A DNA stretch of 64,000 bases, from the NCBI GenBank assembly GCA_902629285.1, contig CACOQN010000003.1, forward strand, positions 1 to 64,000, given 5' to 3'. The notes below the pieces were generated by a model, which searched no databases, was not told where the DNA came from, and was given only the letters and a program-made list of their open reading frames with translations. The translations under genes were made by a program, and so were the position numbers. Each line of letters opens with the position of its first letter. Position 1 is the first letter of the stretch. This document shows, piece by piece, positions 28,377 to 36,164 of the stretch. Source of the DNA: an uncultured Pelagibacteraceae bacterium (lineage in GTDB: Bacteria > Pseudomonadota > Alphaproteobacteria > Pelagibacterales > Pelagibacteraceae).

Positions 28377-29603
28377 TTATAAGGATTCTGACCACTTTTT
28401 TAATTTATCAACACCTTCAATTATTTTAGGAGCTAACTTTTGAATTTCCTTATCTTTTATAATTTGATTATCTTCAATTTCATCCATAAATGCTTGACCA
28501 TCAAAATCTGTAAAGCTTAATCTTGCTAACATTTTGTTTGATTTAAACCCAAAATCTGACCCTGGTAATAGTGCTACTCCAGTATTTTTTAGTAAATCAT
28601 CACACATTTCTGATGAGGAATGAAATTTATTATTTAAAAACTCAGGCATTAAATAAAAACCACCTTGAGGTTCATTTATTAAAACTTTGTTAGATTTTAA
28701 ATTTAAATATACATACTTACCAATTGCACTTAGAATATTTTTGGATTTATTAACATATTTTGTATGATCATTTTCATAAGCTTTGATTGCCGCATATTGA
28801 ATTGGAGCACTGACCGCTGAAAAAGTTTCACTTACCAAAACGTTTATCGAATTTTTAATATTATTTAATGACTCAGGAATTATAAAATATCCTAACCTCC
28901 AACCTCCTGCTCCACACCATTTACTTAGACCTGTGCTTATAATTGTTTTTTCAGGACAAACATTTGAAATTGACTTATAATTATCTTTAAATGCTAATTC
29001 TGAATAAATTTCATCTGATAAGATAATAAGATTATATTTTCTAGCTATATTTGAAATTTCATATAAATGCTCACATACTTGCCCTGACGGATTGTTAGGT
29101 GAATTTAAAAACAACAAATAATTTTTTTTTTTTTCTTTTAAAATTATTTCTTCGATTTCTTTACCAGTAGGAAACCAATTATTCTCTCTTTTAGTTTGAA
29201 GTACTTGAATTTTATTTCTACCTAAAATAGCTTGTGGAGCATAAGATACCCAACTAGGTGCTGGTAATATAATTTCACCCTCAAAAATAACATGAAGTAG
29301 AAACATTAATTCTTTCGACCCAGGTCCAATAATAATATTATCTGGCTTATATTCATAATTCTTTTTTTTTGAAGTATATTTTGCCACTACATCTCTTAGC
29401 TGGAAAAGCCCTTGCATAGGTAAATATTTATTTTGATAAGCATTATTTTTTAGTTCATTAACAATATCATTAGGTACTTGGAATGGTGATTGCCCAAAAC
29501 CAAATTTAAAAATTTTTTTTCCTTGCTCTTCCATCTGTCTTGATGTTTCATTTATAGCTAAAGTTGATGATGGTTTTAAATTTTTAACTAAATCTTTTAA
29601 CAT
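28377..29603 (-). CDS. Class I/II pyridoxal-phosphate aminotransferase
   Basis: 408 residues. The fold-type I pattern includes the substrate and cofactor motifs NSPNNPSG, SDEIYSELAF and the PLP-lysine region STGLSKWCGAGGWRLGY. Family members transfer amino groups between aspartate, alanine or aromatic amino acids and 2-oxo acids; the exact donor is not clear. The start overlaps the stop of the acetoacetyl-CoA synthetase gene (TAATG), so both are cotranscribed. Confidence 0.88.
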   Translation of the reverse strand: MLKDLVKNLKPSSTLAINETSRQMEEQGKKIFKFGFGQSPFQVPNDIVNELKNNAYQNKYLPMQGLFQLRDVVAKYTSKKKNYEYKPDNIIIGPGSKELMFLLHVIFEGEIILPAPSWVSYAPQAILGRNKIQVLQTKRENNWFPTGKEIEEIILKEKKKNYLLFLNSPNNPSGQVCEHLYEISNIARKYNLIILSDEIYSELAFKDNYKSISNVCPEKTIISTGLSKWCGAGGWRLGYFIIPESLNNIKNSINVLVSETFSAVSAPIQYAAIKAYENDHTKYVNKSKNILSAIGKYVYLNLKSNKVLINEPQGGFYLMPEFLNNKFHSSSEMCDDLLKNTGVALLPGSDFGFKSNKMLARLSFTDFDGQAFMDEIEDNQIIKDKEIQKLAPKIIEGVDKLKKWSESL

Positions 29604-31564
29604 TAATTACTAAGTTCTTTTAAATTTTTATATTGCTCTAAAGCCTCTGGATTTGCTAATGCTTCTTTATTTTTTATTTTGTTTCCTTCAATTGTATTTT
29701 TAACTGCAAGTTCAACTATTTTGCCACTTTTGGTTCTCGGAATATCACTCACAACAATAACTTTGCTAGGAACATGTCTCGGTGAAGCATTTTCTCTTAT
29801 TTGTTTTTTTAATTTTAAAAGCAGCTCTTCATTTAAATAGAAGTTTTTACTCATAATAATAAATAATAATACTCTAACATCATTGTCCCATGATTGTCCT
29901 ACAACAATAGCTTCTTTTATTTCTTTGAATTTTTCAACTTCAGCATATATTTCAGCAGTTCCAAGTCTTACTCCACCTGGATTAAGTGTAGTATCTGATC
30001 TTCCATGAATAACAAAACCACCTGAACCTTTTACTTCAGCATAATCTCCATGATGCCAAATATTTTTGAATTTATTAAAATAAGCCTTCTTAAATTTATT
30101 ATCATTTTTATCATTCCAAAACTTTAGTGGCATTGATGGAAAAGGGTTTCTACAAACTAGTTCACCTTTAATGTTTTTTAATGACTTTCCATTATCATTA
30201 AAAACATCTACATCTAAACCTAATCCTTTATTTTGTATTTCACCAACATTTACTGGCTGATATAAATTACCTAATACAAAACATGAAACTATATCTGTGC
30301 CTCCAGATATAGATGCCAAATGAACTTTTTTTTTTATATTTTTATAAACATATCTAAAACCTTCTTCTGATAATGGGGAACCAGTTGAACAAATCGTTTT
30401 TAAATTACTAAGGTTAAATTTATAATTTAATTTCGGTTTGAATTTTCTAAGAGCATCAATGTATTTGGCGCTTATTCCAAATAAGGTTATTTTTTCTCGT
30501 TGTGCTATTTTTAGAAGTAAATCAGTTGATTTATACATTGGAGATCCATCAAAAAGAACAATAGAAGCTTTCGATGCTAAAGCGCTGATCAACCAATTCC
30601 ACATCATCCAGCCACAGGTTGTAAAATAGAAAACGTTATCATTTTCTTTTATATCACAATGTAATTGATGCTCTTTTTTGTGTTGGAGTAAAACACCACC
30701 GGCTCTATGACATATACATTTTGGTTTTCCGGTTGTTCCGCTAGAATATAAAATTGCTAATTCATTTTCAAAATCATATTTTGTAAAATTAATTTTTTCA
30801 TAACTTGTTTTCATTAACTGGTTCCATTTAAATAATTTAATTTTTTTAAATCTTTTATTGTTTTTAAGGAATTTTTTTCCTGGGTAATTTACAACTACAA
30901 CATTTTTTATTGATGAAACTGATCTCAAAATTTCATCTAGTCTATGAAAAACATTAATTTTTTTACCATTATAAAAATAATGATCTGTAATAAACAAAAT
31001 TTTTGGATTGATTTGAGAAAATCTCTCAACCACCCCTTTGATTCCAAAATCAGGACTACAAGATGACCAGATGGCCCCAACAGAAGACGTCGCAATAAAT
31101 GCCTCAACTGTTTCAATGGTATTTGGCATATAGGCTGCGACTCTATCTCCTTTTTTAATTTTAATACTTTTTAAAAACTTTGAAATTTTACTTGTGCTCA
31201 AATTTAATCTTTTCCAGGATTTTTGTTCTCTATAACCATTTTCACTTACAAAAGTTATTGCTGTGTCATTATTATTTTTTGAAAGTAAATTTTCACCAAA
31301 GTTTAATTTACTACCAGGTAAAAATAAATTTTTATAAAAAATTTTAGATTTTTTAATTTTTTTCTTACCCTTTATTCCTTTAATATTACTAAAATCCCAA
31401 AAACAACTCCAAAATTCCTGTGAATTTTTAATACTCCAATCAGAAATTTTTTTATAATTTCCATTAAACTTTTTATTTAATTTTTTAGAAATATAATTTT
31501 CAAAAGCAAACAGATTTGAATTTTTTTTTTGTTTTGTTGACGCTTCCCAAAGTTTTTTGGTCAT
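29603..31564 (-). CDS. Acetoacetyl-CoA synthetase
   Basis: 653 residues, the length of acetoacetate--CoA ligases. The N-terminal cap (MTKKLWEASTKQKKNSNLFAFEN) and the region TTCGWMMWNWLISALASKA are typical of this branch of the acyl-adenylate superfamily; the P-loop is LYSSGTTGKPK and the C-terminal catalytic lysine lies in PRTKSGKIVE. It activates acetoacetate with ATP and CoA. Together with thiolase it would yield two acetyl-CoA. It heads the minus-strand group with an aminotransferase and a TRAP transporter. Confidence 0.9.
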   Translation of the reverse strand: MTKKLWEASTKQKKNSNLFAFENYISKKLNKKFNGNYKKISDWSIKNSQEFWSCFWDFSNIKGIKGKKKIKKSKIFYKNLFLPGSKLNFGENLLSKNNNDTAITFVSENGYREQKSWKRLNLSTSKISKFLKSIKIKKGDRVAAYMPNTIETVEAFIATSSVGAIWSSCSPDFGIKGVVERFSQINPKILFITDHYFYNGKKINVFHRLDEILRSVSSIKNVVVVNYPGKKFLKNNKRFKKIKLFKWNQLMKTSYEKINFTKYDFENELAILYSSGTTGKPKCICHRAGGVLLQHKKEHQLHCDIKENDNVFYFTTCGWMMWNWLISALASKASIVLFDGSPMYKSTDLLLKIAQREKITLFGISAKYIDALRKFKPKLNYKFNLSNLKTICSTGSPLSEEGFRYVYKNIKKKVHLASISGGTDIVSCFVLGNLYQPVNVGEIQNKGLGLDVDVFNDNGKSLKNIKGELVCRNPFPSMPLKFWNDKNDNKFKKAYFNKFKNIWHHGDYAEVKGSGGFVIHGRSDTTLNPGGVRLGTAEIYAEVEKFKEIKEAIVVGQSWDNDVRVLLFIIMSKNFYLNEELLLKLKKQIRENASPRHVPSKVIVVSDIPRTKSGKIVELAVKNTIEGNKIKNKEALANPEALEQYKNLKELSN

Positions 31565-31612
31565 TTTTTTTTTATTAAATTATCATTACAGAATTAATAC
31601 TATTTATGATAA

Positions 31613-31640
31613 TCTCATTATAATTAATAAGAAAATGAGA
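31613..31640. promoter_or_regulatory. Inverted repeat TCTCATT-N14-AATGAGA in a divergent promoter region
   Basis: A perfect 7-bp inverted repeat lies in the 175-base gap between the divergent acetoacetyl-CoA synthetase and helicase genes. It could be an operator or a leader hairpin. The rest of the gap holds no reading frame or RNA that could be recognised. Confidence 0.3.
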
Positions 31641-31739
31641 ACTTTTTATGCTCCGATTCGGTCATGTTTTAGTCTATTTTTGTTCTTAAGCAGTAACAAT
31701 ATCTGGTAGGTATAAAAAAAATAAATACTAAAGATAGAA

Positions 31740-34220
31740 ATGACTAAAAATAAAATAACAGCTGTTTTAGGTCCAACTAATACTGGAAAAACCCATCTAG
31801 CTATTGAAACCATGCTATCTTTTGATAATGGAATGATTGGATTTCCACTTAGATTACTTGCAAGAGAAGTATATGACAAAGTAATAAAAAAAATAAGTTT
31901 AGATAAAGTTGCTTTAATAACTGGAGAAGAAAAGATAATTCCATCTAACGCTAAATATTTTTTATGCACTGTAGAGTCTATGCCAATTAACAAAAATCTT
32001 GATTTTGTTGGTGTCGATGAGATTCAAATGTGCTCCGATCATGAAAGAGGACATATTTTTACAGACAGACTTTTAAATATGAGGGGAGAAAAACTCACTA
32101 TGTTAATGGGCTCAAGTACTATTAAAAATATCATTTCAAAATTAGATGGAGATATTGAATTTATAAATCGAGAAAGATTGTCCAAACTTACTTATACGGG
32201 TCATAAAAAAATATCAAGAATTGAGAGAAAAACAGCGATAATTGCATTTTCTGCAGAGGAGGTTTATGCAATTGCTGAGTTAATAAGGAGACAGAAGGGC
32301 GGTGCAGCTATTGTAATGGGATCACTAAGTCCAAAAACAAGAAATGCTCAAGTTGAACTATATCAATCTGGAGATGTTGATTTCTTAGTTGCAACAGATG
32401 CGATTGGGATGGGAATAAACATGGATTTAGATTTTGTTTATTTCTCAAATATTAAAAAGTTTGATGGAAAAAAGTTAAGAAGATTAAATATAGCTGAAAT
32501 AGGTCAAATAGCAGGCAGAGCAGGCAGATACCTAAATGATGGAAGTTTTGGTATAACTGGTGATTGTAAAAAAATATCTCCAGAAGAAGTAGAATTACTA
32601 GAAAATCATAAATTTGAAGAAATCAGAACCTTATTTTGGAGAAATTCAAATCTTAATTTTAATAATCCGAATAGTTTAATAAAAAGTTTAGAGGAAAAAC
32701 CTCAGGTTGAATGGCTAAGGAAAATTCATGAATGTGAGGATGAAAAAGCACTTAAATACTTTTTAAAAGATCAAACAATTTTAAAATCAGGATTTGATGA
32801 GAAAACTTTAATTCTTTTATGGGAATGTTGCCAAATACCTGATTTTGTAAAAAAAACTTATGGAAATCATTTTGAGGTTATTGGAAATGTATTCAAATTT
32901 CTAACTAGCAAGAAAGGACTTATTTCACAAGATTATATGAGATTACAGCTTATGAAACTTGATAAATTAGAGGGAAATGTAGATTCTTTATCAAATAGAA
33001 TTGCAAATGTCAGAACTTGGTCATATGTTTCGAATAAAAATAATTGGGTAGAAAATCAAAGTTATTGGATAGAAAAAACAAAACATTTAGAAGATAGACT
33101 TTCAGATAGATTACATGAAGAACTTACTAAAACTTTTATTGATAAAAGAGCAAGTGTACTTGCTAGGGGTTTAAAACAAGATATGGAATTTAAAACTGAA
33201 ATTTTACAAAATAACGATGTTAAAATTGATGATCAATTTATAGGAAAAATAAAAGGGTTAAAATTAGAATTAGATCTTAAAAAAGGTGCTTTAGAAACTG
33301 ACATTAAATCTTTAAAGAAAGCCGCTAGACAAACAATAGGTCCAGAAATACAAAAACGTGTTCAATCAATAATTGATACCGGGTTAATAAATTTAGAGGA
33401 AGATTTAAAAATTTATTGGCATGATTTTCCAATTGCTAAATTAAGAACAGGAAATGATTACTTAAATCCAAATTTTGATTTAATTGTAGATGATATAATT
33501 GAAGAAAACACTAAACAAAAATTAAATAATTTTATCAAAAGATGGATACATGCAAAAATTAATAATGTTCTTAAAAGTTTAGTGGATTTAAAAAATATAA
33601 AAGAAAATAATTCATCAATAAAAGCATTAGCTTATCAGCTCTATGAAAATAATGGAGTATTAAAAAGAGATCAGGTGTCTGAATATTTAAAAAAACTAGA
33701 ACAAAATGAGAGAAAGATTTTAAGAGACCTAGGTGTAAAATTTGGAAGATACCACGTTTTTCTTTACCAATTAATTAAGCCTGAGGCAGTAACTTTAAGA
33801 ACATTATTGTGGAAAATTTTTCATCAAAAATTTAATAATATCAAACCTCCTATATTTGGGCTAAATTTTTTAGATAACAAAGAAATAAAAAATAGAAACT
33901 TTATGCTTTTGTGTGGATTTGAAAAATTCGATAACTTTTTTGTAAGAATTGATATTTTAGAGAGATTATTTTTATTAATAATAAATTCGAGTTCGAAAGA
34001 AAATTCTAAAATAAAAATAGTACCGGAAATGTTAAATCTTTTAGGTTGTAGCAAAAATAATTTCAAAAAGCTTCTTCAAAAAATGAATTATAAAGTATTT
34101 GAACAAGGTGATGATACATTTTTTAAATATAGTCCTATCAAAAAATTTAAGAGAGATATCACAAAAAAAAGCTTAAATGAAAATCCATTTAAAATATTAA
34201 AAAATTTAAATTTAAGTTAA
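31740..34220 (+). CDS. Suv3-like ATP-dependent RNA helicase
   Basis: 826 residues. Walker A is GPTNTGKT (11-18), the Walker B box is DEIQ (93-96), and the motif VI region is QIAGRAGRY (about 255-263), all at the N terminus as in the mitochondrial degradosome helicase SUV3. A SUV3 C-terminal-like segment follows, then a long lysine-rich tail (about 400-826) without recognised motifs. In mitochondria SUV3 works with PNPase, and pnp is at the far right of this window. It heads an operon with a TerB-like protein, ferredoxin and a CarD regulator. Confidence 0.88.
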   Translation: MTKNKITAVLGPTNTGKTHLAIETMLSFDNGMIGFPLRLLAREVYDKVIKKISLDKVALITGEEKIIPSNAKYFLCTVESMPINKNLDFVGVDEIQMCSDHERGHIFTDRLLNMRGEKLTMLMGSSTIKNIISKLDGDIEFINRERLSKLTYTGHKKISRIERKTAIIAFSAEEVYAIAELIRRQKGGAAIVMGSLSPKTRNAQVELYQSGDVDFLVATDAIGMGINMDLDFVYFSNIKKFDGKKLRRLNIAEIGQIAGRAGRYLNDGSFGITGDCKKISPEEVELLENHKFEEIRTLFWRNSNLNFNNPNSLIKSLEEKPQVEWLRKIHECEDEKALKYFLKDQTILKSGFDEKTLILLWECCQIPDFVKKTYGNHFEVIGNVFKFLTSKKGLISQDYMRLQLMKLDKLEGNVDSLSNRIANVRTWSYVSNKNNWVENQSYWIEKTKHLEDRLSDRLHEELTKTFIDKRASVLARGLKQDMEFKTEILQNNDVKIDDQFIGKIKGLKLELDLKKGALETDIKSLKKAARQTIGPEIQKRVQSIIDTGLINLEEDLKIYWHDFPIAKLRTGNDYLNPNFDLIVDDIIEENTKQKLNNFIKRWIHAKINNVLKSLVDLKNIKENNSSIKALAYQLYENNGVLKRDQVSEYLKKLEQNERKILRDLGVKFGRYHVFLYQLIKPEAVTLRTLLWKIFHQKFNNIKPPIFGLNFLDNKEIKNRNFMLLCGFEKFDNFFVRIDILERLFLLIINSSSKENSKIKIVPEMLNLLGCSKNNFKKLLQKMNYKVFEQGDDTFFKYSPIKKFKRDITKKSLNENPFKILKNLNLS

Positions 34221-34222
34221 AA

Positions 34223-34639
34223 ATGTTTTTTAAAAAAGAAGAAGAAGTAAAAAACGGTAATTTTAAAGTAAAAATTTGTGCTTTATTAATTCATGCTGCT
34301 AAAATAGATGAACATTATACAGATAAAGAAGAAGAAATTATTAAAAAAACTCTTGATGAACTTGGTGTGGAAAATGAAAATATTTCTAAGATAATTAAAG
34401 AAGCAAAAATAATTGAAGAAAATGCAAATCAAATATTAGATTTTACTAAAGAAGTAAAAAATTTACCTAATACATATAAAATAAAAATTGTTGAATCTCT
34501 TTGGTCAATTATTTACTCAAATAAAGAAGCTGATATATATGAAACCAATTTGATGAGACGACTTGCTGGACTACTTTATATTGACAACAAAACTATGGGG
34601 GATATTAAAGAAAGAGTAAGAAATCTGAATTCAAAATGA
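34223..34639 (+). CDS. TerB-like protein
   Basis: 138 residues, all-alpha. Residues about 18-135 match the TerB-like fold: an acidic pair in [20 protein letters not shown] and the second repeat [26 protein letters not shown]. TerB domains are metal-binding helical modules first seen in tellurite resistance; most bacterial homologues of this size have no proven role. It begins 2 bases after the helicase stop and overlaps the ferredoxin start (ATGA). Confidence 0.82.
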   Translation: MFFKKEEEVKNGNFKVKICALLIHAAKIDEHYTDKEEEIIKKTLDELGVENENISKIIKEAKIIEENANQILDFTKEVKNLPNTYKIKIVESLWSIIYSNKEADIYETNLMRRLAGLLYIDNKTMGDIKERVRNLNSK

Positions 34640-34962
34640 CATACATTGTAAATGATAAGTGTATCAAGTGTAAGCATACCACTTGCGTAGATGTTTGTCC
34701 GGTTGATTGTTTTTATGAAGGAAAAAATATGCTTGTAATTAAACCGGATGAGTGTATAGATTGTGGCGTTTGCGAGCCAGAATGCCCTGTTGATGCCATA
34801 AAAGCAGATACAGAACCTGGTAATGAAAAATGGTTAGAAATCAATGCAAAGTACTCAGAGATCTGGCCAAATATAACTGAAAAAAAAGATCCTCCATCGG
34901 ATCATGAAAAATATACTGATGAAGAAAATAAATACGAAAAATATTTTAAAGAAAATCTTTAA
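34636..34962 (+). CDS. fdxA: Seven-iron ferredoxin (FdxA)
   Basis: 108 residues. The cysteine pattern C9, C12, C17, C21 and C25, then C40, C43, C46 and C50, matches FdxA: one 3Fe-4S cluster (C9, C17, C50) and one 4Fe-4S cluster (C21, C40, C43, C46). It carries electrons in the cytoplasm; the partner is unknown. In many alphaproteobacteria fdxA is found beside a CarD-family gene, as it is here. It is coupled to the TerB gene by a 4-base overlap. Confidence 0.95.
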   Translation: MTYIVNDKCIKCKHTTCVDVCPVDCFYEGKNMLVIKPDECIDCGVCEPECPVDAIKADTEPGNEKWLEINAKYSEIWPNITEKKDPPSDHEKYTDEENKYEKYFKENL

Positions 34963-34981
34963 AAGTAAAACAGATAGCAAA

Positions 34982-35815
34982 ATGAAAAAAAAAGTTTCTA
35001 AAAAGAAACATGTAAAATCTAAAAAAATTATTCAAGTAAAGAAAGTGAAAAAAATAATTTCAAAAAAAACAAAAAAAATTACAAAAAAAATTTCAACCAA
35101 AAATACCAAAAAAAGAAAATCTCTTAAAGCAACAAACACGCCTGAGGAACCGAAGATAGACAATCTTAGAATTGCAAAAACAAATGAAGTAAAACCAGAA
35201 ATTAAAAAAGTTAAAAAACAAGAGACTGAAAAAAGAGAATACAAAATTAAAGATCATGTTGTTTATCCCAAACATGGCGTAGGACAAATTACTGAATTTA
35301 AAAAAATTAATATTGGAGGAATTGATGTGGAGACCTACGTTATCAAATTTGAGAAAGATAAAGCCAATGGAATGGTTCCTGTAAACAAACAGTCACACTT
35401 GCGACCTTTAGCAACCATTAATCAAGTTAATAAGTGTGTTTCAATATTAAAAAGTAAGCCAAAAATTAAAAGATCAATGTGGAGTCGTAGAGCACAGGAA
35501 TATGAGTCTAAAATTTCTTCTGGAAAAATATACGAACTGGCAGAAGTTGTTAGAGATTTAAATAAAGGTGATGATCTTATGGTTGATCAATCTTATAGTG
35601 AAAGACAATTATTTGAAAAAGCCTACGAAAGAATTTTATCTGAATTTAAGATTGTTTTAAATGTTTCTTTAGAAGATACTCAAAAAAAATTAGATAAAGC
35701 CCTTAAAAGAAATTTAGGTGGACAATCTCAACAATCATCTGTTTCAAAAGCTCCTACTAACAATCTACCTGTAGATGAGCCAATTTCTGATAATGATGAA
35801 CCAATAGATGAATAA
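34982..35815 (+). CDS. CarD-family transcription regulator with lysine-rich N-terminal tail
   Basis: 277 residues from the ATG at 34982, 19 bases after the fdxA stop; the frame is open further upstream (34904) but that would overlap fdxA. Residues 2-50 are about half lysine or arginine in a histone H1-like repeat pattern. The CarD/CdnL domain starts near residue 86 (EYKIKDHVVYPKHGVGQITE), with the RNA polymerase-interacting Tudor-like part and the helical DNA-binding part to about residue 240, and an acidic tail (DEPISDNDEPIDE). The known role of CdnL is to stabilise RNA polymerase open complexes at promoters such as those of rRNA. Confidence 0.9.
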   Translation: MKKKVSKKKHVKSKKIIQVKKVKKIISKKTKKITKKISTKNTKKRKSLKATNTPEEPKIDNLRIAKTNEVKPEIKKVKKQETEKREYKIKDHVVYPKHGVGQITEFKKINIGGIDVETYVIKFEKDKANGMVPVNKQSHLRPLATINQVNKCVSILKSKPKIKRSMWSRRAQEYESKISSGKIYELAEVVRDLNKGDDLMVDQSYSERQLFEKAYERILSEFKIVLNVSLEDTQKKLDKALKRNLGGQSQQSSVSKAPTNNLPVDEPISDNDEPIDE

Positions 35816-35858
35816 AAAAAAACGCCTCTCATACAAACTGTTATGAGAAGCGTTTTTT
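35816..35858. terminator. Bidirectional intrinsic terminator
   Basis: AAAAACGC (35818-35825) pairs with GCGTTTTT (35850-35857), and TCTCATA (35827-35833) pairs with TATGAGA (35842-35848), with one C/A mismatch between the two blocks and an 8-base loop. An A-run at the left end and a T-run at the right end make it functional in both directions. It serves the CarD gene on the plus strand and the basic peptide gene on the minus strand. Confidence 0.92.
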
Positions 35859-35876
35859 GTAAAGAATACTAAGTTA

Positions 35877-35966
35877 CTATCTTCTTCTTCTTTTTTTTGC
35901 TTTCTTAGCTTTTTTCTTAGCTTTTTTCTTAGTTTTCTTTGCCGCTTTTTTTCTTTTCTTAGGCAT
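35877..35966 (-). CDS. 29-residue lysine/arginine-rich basic peptide (histone H1-like)
   Basis: The product has 29 residues, starting MPKKRKKAAKKTKKK and ending AKKAKKRRRR; apart from M, P, T and Ala every residue is Lys or Arg. It would bind nucleic acid. A good Shine-Dalgarno sequence (GGGAG, 6 bases before ATG) supports translation. A consensus -35 (TTGACA) with a -10-like TAAAAA lies upstream, a long dyad sits at the expected transcription start, and a terminator follows the stop. So it appears as a complete single-gene unit. Resemblance is to the KKAKK repeats of histone H1/AlgP-type tails; a ribosome-associated role is also possible. The family is not recognised. Confidence 0.75.
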   Translation of the reverse strand: MPKKRKKAAKKTKKKAKKKAKKAKKRRRR

Positions 35967-35984
35967 CTTTAGCTCCCTTTTTTA

Positions 35985-36015
35985 GTTAAACGAATCAAAT
36001 TGATTCGCTGTTAAC
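35985..36015. promoter_or_regulatory. Palindrome at the expected transcription start of the basic peptide gene
   Basis: CGAATCAA-A-TTGATTCG (35991-36007) is a perfect 8-bp dyad around one base, nested inside an outer GTTAA (35985-35989) and TTAAC (36011-36015). It starts about where the transcript from the proposed promoter would begin and ends 18 bases before the start codon. It may be an operator, or form a stem-loop at the 5' end of the mRNA that protects it. Confidence 0.6.
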
Positions 36016-36018
36016 ATA

Positions 36019-36047
36019 TTTTTATTTTTTTATGTAACTTATGTCAA
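36019..36047 (-). promoter_or_regulatory. Sigma-70-type promoter for the basic peptide gene
   Basis: On the minus strand a consensus -35 TTGACA (36042-36047) is followed after 17 bases by TAAAAA (36019-36024), a 4-of-6 match to TATAAT. Transcription would start near 36012. The remaining gap to 36164 is very AT-rich and holds no other recognisable element. Confidence 0.55.
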
Positions 36048-36164
36048 ACCTTTAATTAAAAATAAAATTTAAAAAATTTTTTTTTGATATTTTATTTTTA
36101 TAAAACTTTTTGTTATTAATTTAGTTAATGTTTATGCGGTTTATAAACAATTTTATTTAAGAAT

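Noticed and set aside
31646..31993. 115-residue open frame on the minus strand opposite the start of the Suv3-like gene
   Set aside because: It is a shadow of the helicase codons; no ribosome binding site or family similarity.
34904..34981. Upstream extension of the CarD gene into fdxA
   Set aside because: It overlaps fdxA codons, and the ATG at 34982 lies 19 bases after the fdxA stop, as expected of an operon.
35816..35966. Basic peptide frame as chance A-rich sequence
   Set aside because: Considered, but promoter, ribosome binding site, terminator and alternating Lys/Ala/Arg codons together argue against chance; kept as a feature.
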